A stretch of DNA of 64,000 bases from Membranipora membranacea (taxonomy: Eukaryota > Bryozoa > Gymnolaemata > Cheilostomatida > Membraniporidae): contig OU612071.1 of assembly GCA_914767715.1 (NCBI GenBank), positions 10,337,493 through 10,401,492 on the forward strand, given 5' to 3'. Below, piece by piece: positions 11,551-23,201 of the stretch. The notes beneath the pieces are model-generated. The model did no database searches and had not been told where the DNA came from. It saw nothing but the letters and a program-made list of their open reading frames with translations. The first letter of the stretch is position 1, and every line of letters starts with the position of its first letter. Position numbers and translations under genes: made by a program.

Positions 11551-14006
11551 AGATTCACTTTCTCCCATCTCTATCCATGTTGATAGATCAACCAATTCCG
11601 ATTCTGTACATGTGCTCCATTTTGGCGGCAAATACATCATAAAGATTTGTTTACATTTATAAGAAAGGTAGGACACTCATAAACAATGCCTCATCAGTCA
11701 ATAATGACTGATTTACATTTAGCATTTTTTCTCAGTAAATAGTTATTATTTTTGAAAATCATTATAGCTACACATTCCTCAACTATATTTGACTTTGCTG
11801 ATAGATTTTTGAAATATAATTTTATTCTTTTTAAAAGAAAATTAGATGTGAAAAATTGTAGGAACACAATAATTTTGAGTTCAGTTTACAGTTAAATGAC
11901 AGGGTCACAATGTGTGCCACAGCAGGTGCAATGCAAATATTGATTTTCTAGTGAATTATCAATCAATAGATCATAATCATCATGATTTACGCTATTGAAT
12001 ATGGCTCAATGTAGCCTGTCTTGACAAGACATGCTATGTTCCGTGTAATTACAGTGATGTCAAAAGTTTTTAGGATTCAACTTTGAGCATAGCAAATTGC
12101 TGTTTAGTAAGAAACAGAAGATTGGGCTGCCCCTAAAGAGGGACGCAAGGTGCCCTAAATCCTCATACTGAGAATGTGATACATCCTAGAAAACTAGAAT
12201 GCATCCTAGAGGTGAGGTCATCAAAGACCTCCTAATCATGGGTGTGCAGCGAGCTGCCAAAACTGAACTGGCCCTAATCGGCCATTGGCAGTGAAACTTT
12301 GATCTTTACCAAGAGGCCGAGAAGCGAGCATAGCAAATTGGTAAAAGTAAGTCAAAAATATTTGGTCCATTTATTACTCCCTGCACAAGTAAATCCCTGT
12401 AGATAGACTACCAAGTGTCTACTATTAATGCTGGATCTGAATTACACTCCATCTTTAAAGCAGAAATGACAAGTGTAGGGTCACCATATATAAAGTCAAT
12501 CTAAAGTCATCTAGTATGCATGAGGCATTCATGGATGAAAGCTCTCTTTTTTTGTTGGACATGCTAGGGGAGATAAACTCTGGGAAGACCCCATCAGGAC
12601 CCCAAAGTTTTGTAAAGCTCACAATTAAAATCTTGTATGGCTGATATGGCCCCCATATTGCTTATCACAGTATTATGAGCATTCCAATGACCAATAAAAG
12701 AACATCTGACAATTCTGCGTTAAAGAATGTTCATGAACGGATAAGTGTGATTACTTAATTGATTGTCAAAATCAATCAAATCTTGGAGATAATCATTCGT
12801 TTAATGTTAACAGGCTCCACACAGTATAATATTAATGTGTTGCTATAACTTATAACCTATAACAAAATCCATCACACTAGACCTTACTTATTTAGTTAGT
12901 GATCCAAAATTATTTCAGCGATTTCTTTGGTCTGATGCAAAATGATGCAAAATGGGTAGTATCAATTTGTCTTTGATTACAAAAATCTATCTTACAGGGG
13001 TATCGGCCAGTAGCATCCGAGCTATGCCTCACAAACATTCTTTGGACAACATCAATCAAGGACTAAGAGCACCACAAAAAAAAGAGATCAAAATAAACAC
13101 CACAAGCCTAATGATAACCGGGTCTTAATGTAAGACAGCCGGTTGGTATAAATATGGTTGTGTCGCTGGTTAATACCTGGTGGGTTTATATTGTATATCA
13201 GCATTCCATTATTCCATGTAAATGTTTGAGACAGACAGTTGGTACAAATCTGTTTGGTAAGCTTGGACAGTAACTGGACAGGAATTAAATATTTGCTCAG
13301 GGCCGCCAAGTTGTGAGTTCTGAAGCATCAGAAATACATCCAGTACAAAATGCAAATTTCGATTCGAATTATTATAAATTTCCATTTTTTGACGCGTTCA
13401 TCATACAATATTTATTGACCAGGGTCATTCATGGTTATTTCGGTTCATATTCATTCCGTTATCAATAAACAGCCTCAAAATATGCTTTACAGCGATCAAA
13501 TTAACTTGTGTATTTTGATGTTCTGCTTAGTCCAAAGATGATGTTTAATAGTTTTTCTGACTAAATAAATTTATAGATTAAATATCCATTTACAGAATGT
13601 AAATTTGAAAATTTTCAGAATTACAAGAATGTAAATTAACACTTTTTGGTTTAACCTAAAATACCATGCAACTTTAAGAGAAGAAAAGTTGCCTTTGATG
13701 CCAATAATACTAGTGAGCTGCTAAAACACACCAAATTATTTATTGTTAAGATTCTGGCCCATTTTCTTTAGATAATTGTATAATTCTTATTGTTGACATA
13801 ATTTTGAGTACATTTATGCTGGGTTGCACCTATCATTTCTCTTATGTATATATTATCAGAGGTTTGGTTAGGCGTCTGTCACTTCAATCACTGAGGGATC
13901 ATAGAGTAGAGTGAAGAAATACTTTCTCCATTTACTGGTGAGTAAATCCATCCGATTCAAAAAGATGATCATCTGAAGTTTATTTAATGACGGCAAATTG
14001 AGGTAC
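11551..14006. other. Copy-1-specific intergenic DNA
   Basis: Homology with copy 2 stops at about 11550/48472 and resumes at 16897/52890. I see no supported gene, only AT-rich sequence with short scattered frames. Where copy 2 carries broken PYFG genes, copy 1 has this DNA and the LTR element. Confidence 0.5.
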
Positions 14007-14439
14007 TGTCACATACACTGTATGTGACACGCCTAGGTGCATGACTCTACATGAAGTTAGGCATTGTATATTGCACTGTCATGGTTGCCATGGTCTTAAT
14101 CTGATTAATTGTTATACTCTTCCGCATTTACTTCCATTTTTTGCACATTTAATTACCATCTAAATGCGGAGGTTGGCCATCAAAATAATGACGTATCACC
14201 CCACCTGTTTCTATTTTTACGACCTATTTATACAGGTCAGTATAAAGAACAGTGGTTTTTGCTCTAAAGATTCAGTTACAACTTGGCGTGCCAATTTATC
14301 AGTTGCCTTGGGCATTTGCCCCAGGGTGTAGTTCAGTAATAAAATCATCAAACTACCGAAAAACTGCATTCAGTATTGTAAAGTAATCTCATATGAACTC
14401 TGCCAGCAGTGAACTGTCGTGATCTTTCTCGATCCGGCA
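14007..14439 (+). repeat. Left LTR
   Basis: Contains TATAAA near 14240 and AATAAA near 14337, as expected for an LTR promoter and polyadenylation signal. Confidence 0.9.
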
Positions 14440-14477
14440 ATTGGTGCCCAACCGAGTGAGGAGAGAACTTCACACCT

Positions 14478-15003
14478 TCAGATGATGAGACTGATAGCGT
14501 TGAATATACAAGAAAGAGGATGGAGATTGTGGACTTGGAGGAAAATGTCTTTGGAGTAGATGATCTAATGCAAGCAATATAATGGAACCATATGTGTCTA
14601 CATCGTCTACATTACTATAAGGAGAAATGGAGACGGACTTTTTAGATGATGTAGAGACAAAACATATGGAAGCTGATATACTAGTGATGACATTTGATCT
14701 TCTGCTCATGATTCACCAACTGACAAGGTACCTCTGCAATTTCCTGATTTTATTCAACCAGTTCTATTCAGTCTCAGTCTACAACAGCAGACAAACTACT
14801 CTGGTGGTGTGAACACTGTAACTCAAAAAAAAAGAAAAACTTCAATAAAAACATTAGGCAACCGTAACCTAAGATCCGCTAAGAATAAAAGATTATGGAA
14901 TGCAGCTGACTACAACCAACTGGCAACTGATCTTAATATAGCAGCAGTATCAGTGCAAGGATCAGCACAAAATAATATGGTCACTGTATTAGTTAGGATG
15001 TAA
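14478..15003 (+). pseudogene. Decayed internal frame of the LTR element
   Basis: Between primer site and right LTR, open stretches in different frames read as an acidic segment (SDDETDS...VDLEENVFGVDDL, stop near 14580) and a basic one (TQKKRKT...NRNLRSAKNKRLWNAADY, ending at 15003). They look like remains of one or two proteins. I cannot match them to gag or to any named family. Confidence 0.35.
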
Positions 15004-15447
15004 TGAATTATTTGATATTATTACCATCGACACAACCTTGATCATGCAATTTATATATTTATCGTTTGAATTTCCTGCGATGCCGATTTTTTAATGATAG
15101 TTGTGCAGGAAAGCAGCATTATAATATTTCATGAATTTTATACCTTCGTCTGTCCTGTAATCTAAGCAAAGCTTAGGTTCTAAGATCTAGAGTTGAGAGG
15201 AAAGTGGGATATATTTTTTTTGTTAATGGACCTGAAGCAGTTGTTAAGGTTCTTCAGCTTTGGAAGGGAATGTCATGATTTTGTTATGACCGTCTTTTAT
15301 GCATGACATTTTTGATTTGTTTGAATTTCAGGAGATTTTGAGGTTTTAAATTTTATATTGCAATGATTATCCTTGTGTGACATAAGCTATAATGTTTTTT
15401 GAACCAGTTAAAGCGATCGAGGGCGATCGCAACCAGGGGGGTGCATG

Positions 15448-15880
15448 TGTCACATACACTGTATATGACACGCCTAGGTGCATGACTCTACATGAAGTTA
15501 GGCATTGTATATTGCACTGTCATGGTTGCCATGGTCTTAATCTGATTAATTGTTATACTCTTCCGCATTTACTTCCACTTTTTGCACATTTAATTACCAT
15601 CTAAATGCGGAGGTTGGCCATCAAAATAATGACGTATCATCCCACCTGTTTCTATTTTTACGACCTATTTATACAGGTCAGTATAAAGAACAGTGGTTTT
15701 TGCTCTAAAGATTCAGTTACAACTTGGCGTTGCAATTTATCAGTTGCCTGGGGCATTTGCCCCAGGGTGTAGTTCAGTAATAAAATCATCAAACTGCCGA
15801 AAAACTGCATTCAGTATTGTAAAGTAATCTCATATGAACTCTGCCGGCAGTGAACTGTCGTGATCTTTCTCGATCCGACA
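15448..15880 (+). repeat. Right LTR
   Basis: Same length as the left LTR, with about ten substitutions by eye and no net indel. Confidence 0.9.
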
Positions 15881-15884
15881 GTAC

Positions 15885-16896
15885 AACAGTTTTCACCTTT
15901 TCCGCACCTGATTTTTATATGCTTTTAATTTCAGTTTCAAGATATCGATACGAGTAATTATCTGTGAACTTGAGATAACCACCATTCCATTTAATCCACC
16001 CACCGATGGCCAGTACAAACGTGAAACCTTTTTAAGTAACTTTATTTGTTTCTCGGCAAGTTGAAGCTGGCATTAATTACCATGACTTTTTGTTTGGGAA
16101 AACTACTCATCTGTCAAATTGACCTTCAACATACTTTGTTCTGACTGATACTAGAAACCAATGTGACTTGCCCTCTTGGAGTTGTGATCAGAATCTTGAT
16201 GTAATTGATTGAAGTGTTTATCCGTTTGGTGAATTTTTACTTAAAGCTGTTTACAGCTAAGATTAAATTGTCAAAGCCATAAACATCCTGAAATGAATGC
16301 AAACCACCTCTACAAGGACCTGATTCTAATCCCAATTGCCCTTTTTTAAATTATGCGAATTGAATTTTCTTTTTCTTTTTATTTACACAGGATTATGTTA
16401 CGGAGAAACCTGAAAATAATGTTGTGTGTGTTACATTAATGTAGGACCCTGAAGCTTAATCCATGCATGTAAAGGCACAATGCTCTGCTCTGATGCTCTC
16501 AATGTTCTTTTAGACAACTATAAACAAAGAGATTGATGCTAATCCTGATTTAAGAGGTAACTTTTTATTACAAGCCCAATGCTGCCTTAAAAAAGTCTTT
16601 GTGTATTTACAGGAGCAAACTCGTTCCCTTTAGTACCTCAAACAAATCATATATTTCTGCTTGAGTCAAGCTCCAGAATCCCAATTACCTAGGTTATCTG
16701 CTACTAAAACATTTTACATTCCAATAAAAGAATGCATCAACGGCAATGTGTTCTTATCGTATTTAAACAACCCGTTTTGCAACAATACAGCTGATGTAAT
16801 AACATACAAGAAGTATATGCCTTCTCGAGCTATGGCACATGAACATGAACATGAACATAACCTACCAATTATTCTAAACGAGATATTTCATCTTAT
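15885..16896. other. Copy-1-specific intergenic DNA
   Basis: No gene is supported. A frame ending at 16912 runs across the duplication boundary, which argues against it being a conserved gene. Near 16840 there is a short (gaacat)n run. Confidence 0.4.
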
Positions 16897-16989
16897 TGCA
16901 GATTTAATTTAAAGCTGTGTCATTCACAGGCCAATTTAAGTCAAGCCTAGTGATTGACTTATTACACATTATAGTTCAGTTAAGAGCCG

Positions 16990-17150
16990 TCCTATACAAC
17001 TTTTTCATGAGGGATTTATAAGGGCAGGTCGGAGCACACCTTGGGGCCAACCTAACCCCATTAGTCGATGGACTGTAGTAGGACCCACAACCTGCAAAAT
17101 TTGCATGCTAAAGTGAGACAACTGAGACACCTCCTACTAGTGAGGATATC
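16990..17150 (-). mobile_element. tRNA-derived SINE with damaged internal promoter
   Basis: Same element as 52990-53150, but this copy has lost bases in the B box (gggtttgaatcc) and between the boxes next to the A box (tcagttggttagag). The 3' body phrase aggtgtgctccgacctgc also occurs near 34050 and 34995. Confidence 0.6.
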
Positions 17151-17231
17151 CGTATAAAGATATATAAGTGTGCTGTCTTCCTGTACACTGCTTGCATATC
17201 ACTCTCATATTGCAATATTTCCTGTTTTTAG

Positions 17232-17283
17232 ATATAAAAAAGAGAGTGCATCAGTTGGGATATGTCAGCCTTACTTTGGATAG
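17232..17283 (+). pseudogene. Orphan terminal exon of the PYFG peptide family
   Basis: A good acceptor (tgtttttag) is followed by one base and the frame YKKESASVGICQPYFG-stop, with AATAAA at 17367-17372. The exon is intact, but no first exon lies upstream in this copy. The duplicate at 53239 has one 1 kb upstream, and the break in homology at 16897 falls between them. It could still be an acceptor for a distant first exon; most likely a relic. Confidence 0.6.
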
Positions 17284-17581
17284 ACTAGTAACTTATACAC
17301 TACGCTAACATCAGTGGAATATTTATGTCTGCGGAAGTATTTATTGCATTGATCTATATGAACATGAATAAATGTATTTGTTATTCATTGAAATCGTTAT
17401 AGGACTGTTGGCATTGGTTCTATTATTGCTAAGAATAATGTATGTAGGGTATGTTCAAATGAGAATAATGAAAATTAAACACTTAGTTTGAGGCTGCTAT
17501 TTTGTCTCACATCTTATTTTCCATGTTTTAATCTATCATCTGAGCGAATTCCAGCTTTAGAATCCAAATATTGAGGAAGTT

Positions 17582-18022
17582 ATGGCCTCTCAAACTTTCA
17601 GGGTGATCACCTTCAATTGACATTGGGAATCAGCGGAAGCACACCTAGTGGGGTGTCACCACCGTCATACTTATTATGAGCTATTACACTAATAGTCACA
17701 CAGAAAAGATGATGATCAAAATTCAGACCTAGGTGGGACCCTGATCTGGGTCCTACATACCTGCAGCAGGCAAAGACGCTACCATCGCACCACTAGTTCC
17801 TGCTCTGTGAGCCTGCAGACAATTTAGTTAAGCGTTGGCAGCGTTGCCTTCATGGCCATTTGGTCCTGGGTTTGAGACCCTCTACATCCCTGCAAATTTT
17901 GATCATCATCATATCTATTAGTATAGCACAATAAGTATGGCGGTTGTGATGTCACACTGGGATTGCTGGCTGATTCTTAATGCCGATAAATTGCCGTCAC
18001 CTTGGAAGTTTGAGAGGCCAAC
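17582..18022. repeat. Inverted repeat, arms of about 75 bp
   Basis: The segment beginning ggcctctcaaactttcaggg (17584) is repeated inverted at about 17945-18022. Shared later phrases are gaatcagc and agtgtgacatcac. The spacer is about 290 bases. Preserved in the duplicate at about 53590-54030. Possibly an old MITE. Confidence 0.5.
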
Positions 18023-18314
18023 CCTAACACCAAGCTGATCATGAACATCAAACTCAACAAGATCCTCATTCAGAAACAAACTCAAAATGCTTCTAACAAA
18101 TAGCGACAAATAGTAGATGACCGGATTTGAGTCAATCTCATCGCACATAGTGTGTATTATACATGTAGTACGTGGTTGTGACTTAGTAACAAAGCCAATA
18201 ATCTAAATAATTATAGCTGACATAAAAGACTGAAACTCACGTTAATTAATAGTCCATCCAACAATATTAGACCTCAAAAGAAAGAATCAGATTATTAGTA
18301 GCTTGAAAAAATTC

Positions 18315-18653
18315 TCATGTATTTTGGGGAAAATGATGTTTGAAATGATCACTTTTGTATAAACTAATGGCAGTAGTGGCATGCAAGTTTGATGGTAAGC
18401 TGTTATAACAGGAGGCTATAAAACTGTCCAACAGATTTTTTATTGGAGGGTGTAATTCAATATTGACTTGGTGACATTCCCTCGAACCTTCAAACAAAAA
18501 AGAGGATATCACCGAGTCAAAATTGACCCGTACATGAATATCAGTTGGTAAATTTAAAATAATTATTATCTTCACATGCTCAAAGAGAAGGGAACTCCCA
18601 AGATATATCCTAGATAGTGAAAATGATATAGGTAATTTGAGAGGGGTTGGCAC
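18315..18653 (-). other. Repeat-borne open frame of 112 codons
   Basis: Open frame ending FKHHFPQNT-stop, duplicated at 54324-54662 with few changes. Its C-terminal half (RECHQVN, LLDSFIASCYNSLPS) is clearly related to the plus-strand frame at 31443-31637 outside the duplication, so it belongs to a dispersed repeat. An acceptor-like ttacag precedes residue 2. Another minus frame at 17918-18148 may be the same element. No known domain recognised. Confidence 0.4.
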
Positions 18654-20289
18654 TGTAAGTGTATCTATCGTAAAAATGGATATTCCATTTCTTATACAAC
18701 TGTAGGTCCAGGATTCGGATCTCTGTCGACATACTGTGATAAGTAATCACTTGAGGTGCTGCCCTCCTTGTTGAGTTATTGTATGGTTATGGTATTGATG
18801 ATTTAATGACGGAGCTTACATCATTGCAACAGCTAAAGTAACAAGCTAGATTATTTTCTGTTCATTGTTTTCTTCTCATGAAACCCGGTTCAAATACAGT
18901 ACATTTTACAAATACTTTTCCTTAATAAGAGGTTATTTTAACATTTATTTTATGAAGTAAAAATAACAATGGAAATCACCCAATTTGTATTTTGTATAAT
19001 GAAGGATTTGCAACAATTTAACCTGGATAGGTTATGGAAGAGCAGCATTGAGCAGTATTTCAGTTCACAGGTTGAACAGACATTGTTTGCTGTAGTTTAT
19101 GAGTAGAATATTTATTCCAGTGTTTGACACATTTTGATCCTCCTGTTGGTGGCGTAATGGATACTCCATGCGATAAGTAATTATTTTCATCAAATTTGTC
19201 CTTTTAAAAAAAACGGGACAACAGGCCCAATTTCGAGATAGTCAGGGAAATAAGAATTTCTGATGATGGATGTGGCGCTTACACAGGCTTAGTCAGAATC
19301 ACATCATTTCCTGTAGCTTTTTTTTAATTTAATTTGATGACTAGCATGGGTGCAAATTTTTTTTATCTTACAGGTTTTTAAACCTTTACTCTTTCTTTCT
19401 TCCAAGGAAAACACTAACACAACTCCAAACAAATGATCTAAGTTCATATAACCTTGACCTTGCACTAGCAAGCTGCATGCAACTGACTTGCAATTCAAAA
19501 GCTGTCATTCAACAGCCAATAGCAATAAATTTTTAGCGGGATTAAAGTTTGTTTTTTCTTTCATAAAAGTAGGCAGCTTGATAATCCTGCTCAAAAAATT
19601 GAGAAAAAGCTCGTAATTGTTGTCTTAACAGTTTTTGTTAACCTTAATTCTTTCCGTTCAAGGAAAAAGACTAACATAACTCCAAACAAACTAATCTCAG
19701 TTTAAGTAAACTGGGTTGACCATGTCACATTACAGACAAGGTGATCCCTTATTAACTAGAACAGTTTAGTTATATACATCATCATAATTTCAGCGTCTCA
19801 ATATAATATTTATATTGTCCTAGTATCACACTGATGTCATCACAAGGAACTCACGGATAATCCAGGGTTAATAGAGGTTATCAAAGGTTCTACGGTAGTG
19901 CAAACCACCTCATAACTGTTGGACTTTGTGTTGATAAATTGAAATGCTGTCTGTCAAAATAATGATATTAACAATTAACAAACAGCCACTCAAAAGAAAA
20001 CAAGTATGATTTGCAGCTACAGTGGCGGTTTTGGTTGACCAAAACCGCCATAATTACCGGCACTGGAGAAATTATGTGGAAAAAATTGGCGGCTTTGGTC
20101 AACCGTAGAAATTACCTCCCCCTTTGTCATCTCATCCAACACCCTTAAAAATTTGCAAACTAAACTATAGCCTTAAATGATCTCTTAGCTCTTAACTCTT
20201 CCATGGCCTATCAAGCTTATGTGATACCGTCGAGAGTCTTTGTGCTCAGACAGTCAATCAAAGAGCTTACTTTGCAGTCTGAGATCACA
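18654..20289. other. No gene seen; perfect 28-bp palindrome at 20023-20050
   Basis: AT-rich sequence shared with copy 2. The palindrome is tggcggttttggt, tg, then the exact reverse complement. Copy 2 has lost the tail of the right arm (about ten bases), and a related phrase ggcggctttggtcaacc follows at about 20090. Confidence 0.5.
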
Positions 20290-20455
20290 GACAGTATTTC
20301 TGAAGAAGGAGAGGTATACACCCGAGTTTGCTGGGGGCTTGAACAATCAACAATGAAAGCTCCCCCAGTGGGACTCGAACCCACAACTCCTGCGGCACTA
20401 ATCGCCTGGCAGTGAATAGCAAGCGCGCTAACAGATTGCGCCATCTCGCCATCTC
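20290..20455 (-). mobile_element. tRNA-derived SINE
   Basis: Minus-strand head with A box tggcgcaatctgttagcgcg and B box ggttcgagtcc, then a body with caaactcgggtgtatacctc. The segment between the boxes is too long and the ends do not pair as an acceptor stem, so it is not a working tRNA gene. The duplicate is at 56278-56443. Confidence 0.75.
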
Positions 20456-22514
20456 ACCATCCCCAAAAAAAGAATAGGTCGATGGCTCCAATTAGAAAGC
20501 CCGCTATTCACTACTCGGAGTTGTGTTCTCTCATCCCACAGCACATTCCAATCCACCATTGCCACCCTATGAAACACAGCGTACGTGTTAGGGTTATTGG
20601 CCTTACATGGCCCATTGCTGAGACCCCTTGTAGTGGGTTTAGCTGTCTTTCTAGCCTTTCCTGTCTTTGGCTAATTGAGATGTGCAGCCTTCAGTTGTAT
20701 ACTACCAAATTTGATCAATTCCGGCCAGGACCTGATGTCTGTACGCCATGAGGGTCTCAGTTTATTCAATGAACTCATAGCACAGATTTGGCTCATCTCT
20801 AGGCCTAATCATGGAAACCAATAAAGTATTGTAACCGAACAGCTGACTAAACCATTTTTTTTAAACTTCAGAATTGACTCCACACTCTTTATGGGATGAT
20901 CTGGTGATGGTGATATAGATTGTCACATGATTAATTTTCCTTTATGTTACAAGTTGCATTGTGGGAGAATTGTTTATCATTGGCAACTGCTGCAGCTAGC
21001 TAGTTTTCAATGTCATTAAACCAAGTACTGTATTTTTTCCCTAATCATACAACACTTTACAATACTTGTTTGACATATGGCAGTTTGAAAATATCCACAT
21101 GATGAGACAAGTGTCCAAAATTTTTAATGGCAAAATACTTCACCCTACAGGATTAAAACTTTTCCAATCATCACTTCCCCATACAACTGAGGATCTGTTT
21201 TAGTGCAATTTACTGTCCACATGACCACACTATAAAATTGTCGATAATAATATTTTGACAGTTTGCAGTTCGAATTACCATTAACAGTTTACAACAGTTA
21301 TGAAGGGTTTTAGTATACTAATACGCATAAATAAACACTTTACGCTGGAAGCTATAGGCTATTTGATACAGGCTCAGCATTCTCCCTCATTTATTGCAAT
21401 CCTCATGACACAATGAATCGGCACCATACACTTGTTCACTGTTTTGTATAGCATTTGTATATAAAAATGGTGCATCCCCACTAAAATCTAAATTTAATTT
21501 TATTTCATATACGTTATCTATTAAATATTGCATGATAGAGTACGGTTCAACCCGATTCAGATTTTCAAAGGTTGGAAACTCTAAAGCATTGTATATCAGT
21601 CTGCAATGGCCTTATGTATAAAATAGAACGCATAGAGTTCATCTGCTGGTATTAAACAATCGGCACCCCACACCCATATCAACAGTACCTAACCACAGAT
21701 TAACAGATAAAAATTAAGCGATCTGGCCAAGAAACCAGCTAAAATTGTCGACTGCAAATACCTCATAATTTGATGAAAGAAGTGATGTTTGATATTTTCC
21801 TTGAATGAATAGGCAAAATTTAATATTGAATGAAAATATTCATTCTGTGAATCAAATCAAAATCAGAATCAAAGAACTTCTCTCCCATGCCATGATCTAA
21901 CCTTCATACATAGTTATCTCGCTTGTGTGTCCAATTGTCCACATAGTTTTGCAGACAGTCCCTACTGGTTGGCCGATCAGAAATACTTTTCTGATTGGCG
22001 GTCAGAAAAGTCATTGGCTGATGACAATTGCATTAGTGGCATCGATAAACGGACCATATCATTTGCTCAATAGACAGAACAACTTTTGACGAATGGATTA
22101 GAGTGTACACTGTTCAAGTATGGTCAGAGAGACAAATATCTGTTATTTGAGAACAGAGTAAGTTATTTGGCTGCATGCTATATCCCAGAATGACAAATCA
22201 TCCAAAGATGGATGATTATGGGCATGTTAGTTAATGTACAGAAATTATCCGCATCACCCCTCAGCTTTATCATTCATGATAAAATTATTGTAGAAGCTTC
22301 CAGTCAAGAGTGTATAGCTTTTCATTCAAATCATCATCTCCCCATCTCAATTGCAGATCTATTTGTGAACAACTCCTGTCTTTATAGCCCAATTCTTGAA
22401 CAGATAATATTACTATTTGACATATGGCATTTCAATTTATCAGCCCGATGTGTGACAATAAGGATGTGTTTAAGTATACTATTTTTACCATGACAAGAAC
22501 GTATGCGGTAGATA
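20456..22514. other. No gene seen
   Basis: Sequence shared with 56444-58471. A frame at 22212-22493 is partly preserved in copy 2 and lies just before the RNase H relic, so it may be part of the same dead LINE. Confidence 0.35.
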
Positions 22515-22613
22515 GAACGGGATGTTAAAATTGATAACATTATCAAAGTTTATACAGATGGTTCACAAAATTATCTCGGTGTCGGATCGGCTGTATACAT
22601 ACTAGTAATATAA
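22515..22613 (+). pseudogene. RNase H fragment of a LINE-type retroelement
   Basis: The frame contains IKVYTDGSQNYLGVGSAVYI before a stop. The phrase YTDGS followed by GVGxAV is the start of a retroelement RNase H domain, where the Asp of YTDGS is catalytic. Only about 30 codons are readable. Duplicated at 58472-58570. Confidence 0.55.
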
Positions 22614-22754
22614 TATACTAGTAATAATACTCCTCCGGTTGTACCGGATATAGTAGAGTTCCAATCCTTTGGAAAAGAGTCACAAAGCTGTCTCAAATGC
22701 TTTAACCATTGTCAGATTTTAGAAGGCCTGAATAATGCTATCTTTATAAGCCAG

Positions 22755-23197
22755 TGTAGCCAAAATAAGCTTCACTGTATAGTTTGTATCTATGCACTAC
22801 GTCATAACTTAGTGCATATTATTTAGTCACGCCCACTTGATGTGCGCTCTTAGTGAGCAGTTATTATTATTGTCAGCTAGTGATTAGAAGTGTATCATCG
22901 TATGCAAGCAATAAAAGAAATGATCCATCAAAACAAAAGGGCACTGATAATAAATGTATTGTAAGAAACAATAAAGTATCAGGATCAAGGAATCAGGAAT
23001 AAGGAATAACTGATAATAAATGTATTGTAAGAAACAATAAGGTATAAGGAATCAGGATCAAGGAATCAGGAATAAGGAATAAGAATTTCCGTATAACGGA
23101 ATACGGAAACGGATCCTGCGGAAAGCGGAACCCTTGATATACGGAAACTTCAGTTTCGGGAATACGGAATCCCGTTTTAAAACGGAAACTGATCACA
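22755..23197. mobile_element. Probable solo LTR, absent from copy 2
   Basis: A 443-bp insert beginning TGTAGCC and ending GATCACA (TG...CA), flanked by ccag on both sides (22751-22754 and 23198-23201). The other copy has a single ccag at 58724-58727, an exact empty site. AATAAA near 22911. It holds an internal duplication of about 60 bp (tgataataaatgtattgtaa twice) and a run of cggaa-rich repeats. Not related by eye to the LTR at 14007. Confidence 0.65.
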
Positions 23198-23201
23198 CCA
23201 G

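Larger units (their letters stand above)
14007..15880 (+). mobile_element. Short non-autonomous LTR retrotransposon
   Basis: Two 433-bp direct repeats (14007-14439 and 15448-15880) begin TGTCACATAC and end GATCCGRCA, so TG...CA. They are flanked by a 4-bp duplication gtac (14003-14006 and 15881-15884). A primer-binding site starting tggtgcccaacc lies at 14442, and a purine tract (agggggg, 15435-15441) precedes the right LTR. The interior is only about 1 kb, too short for gag-pol, so it needs enzymes from elsewhere. By eye the LTRs differ at roughly ten positions, suggesting a fairly recent insertion. Confidence 0.9.

Noticed and set aside
20217-20444. Functional tRNA gene
   Set aside because: A and B boxes are present, but the spacing is too long and the ends do not form an acceptor stem; it is a SINE head found in several copies.
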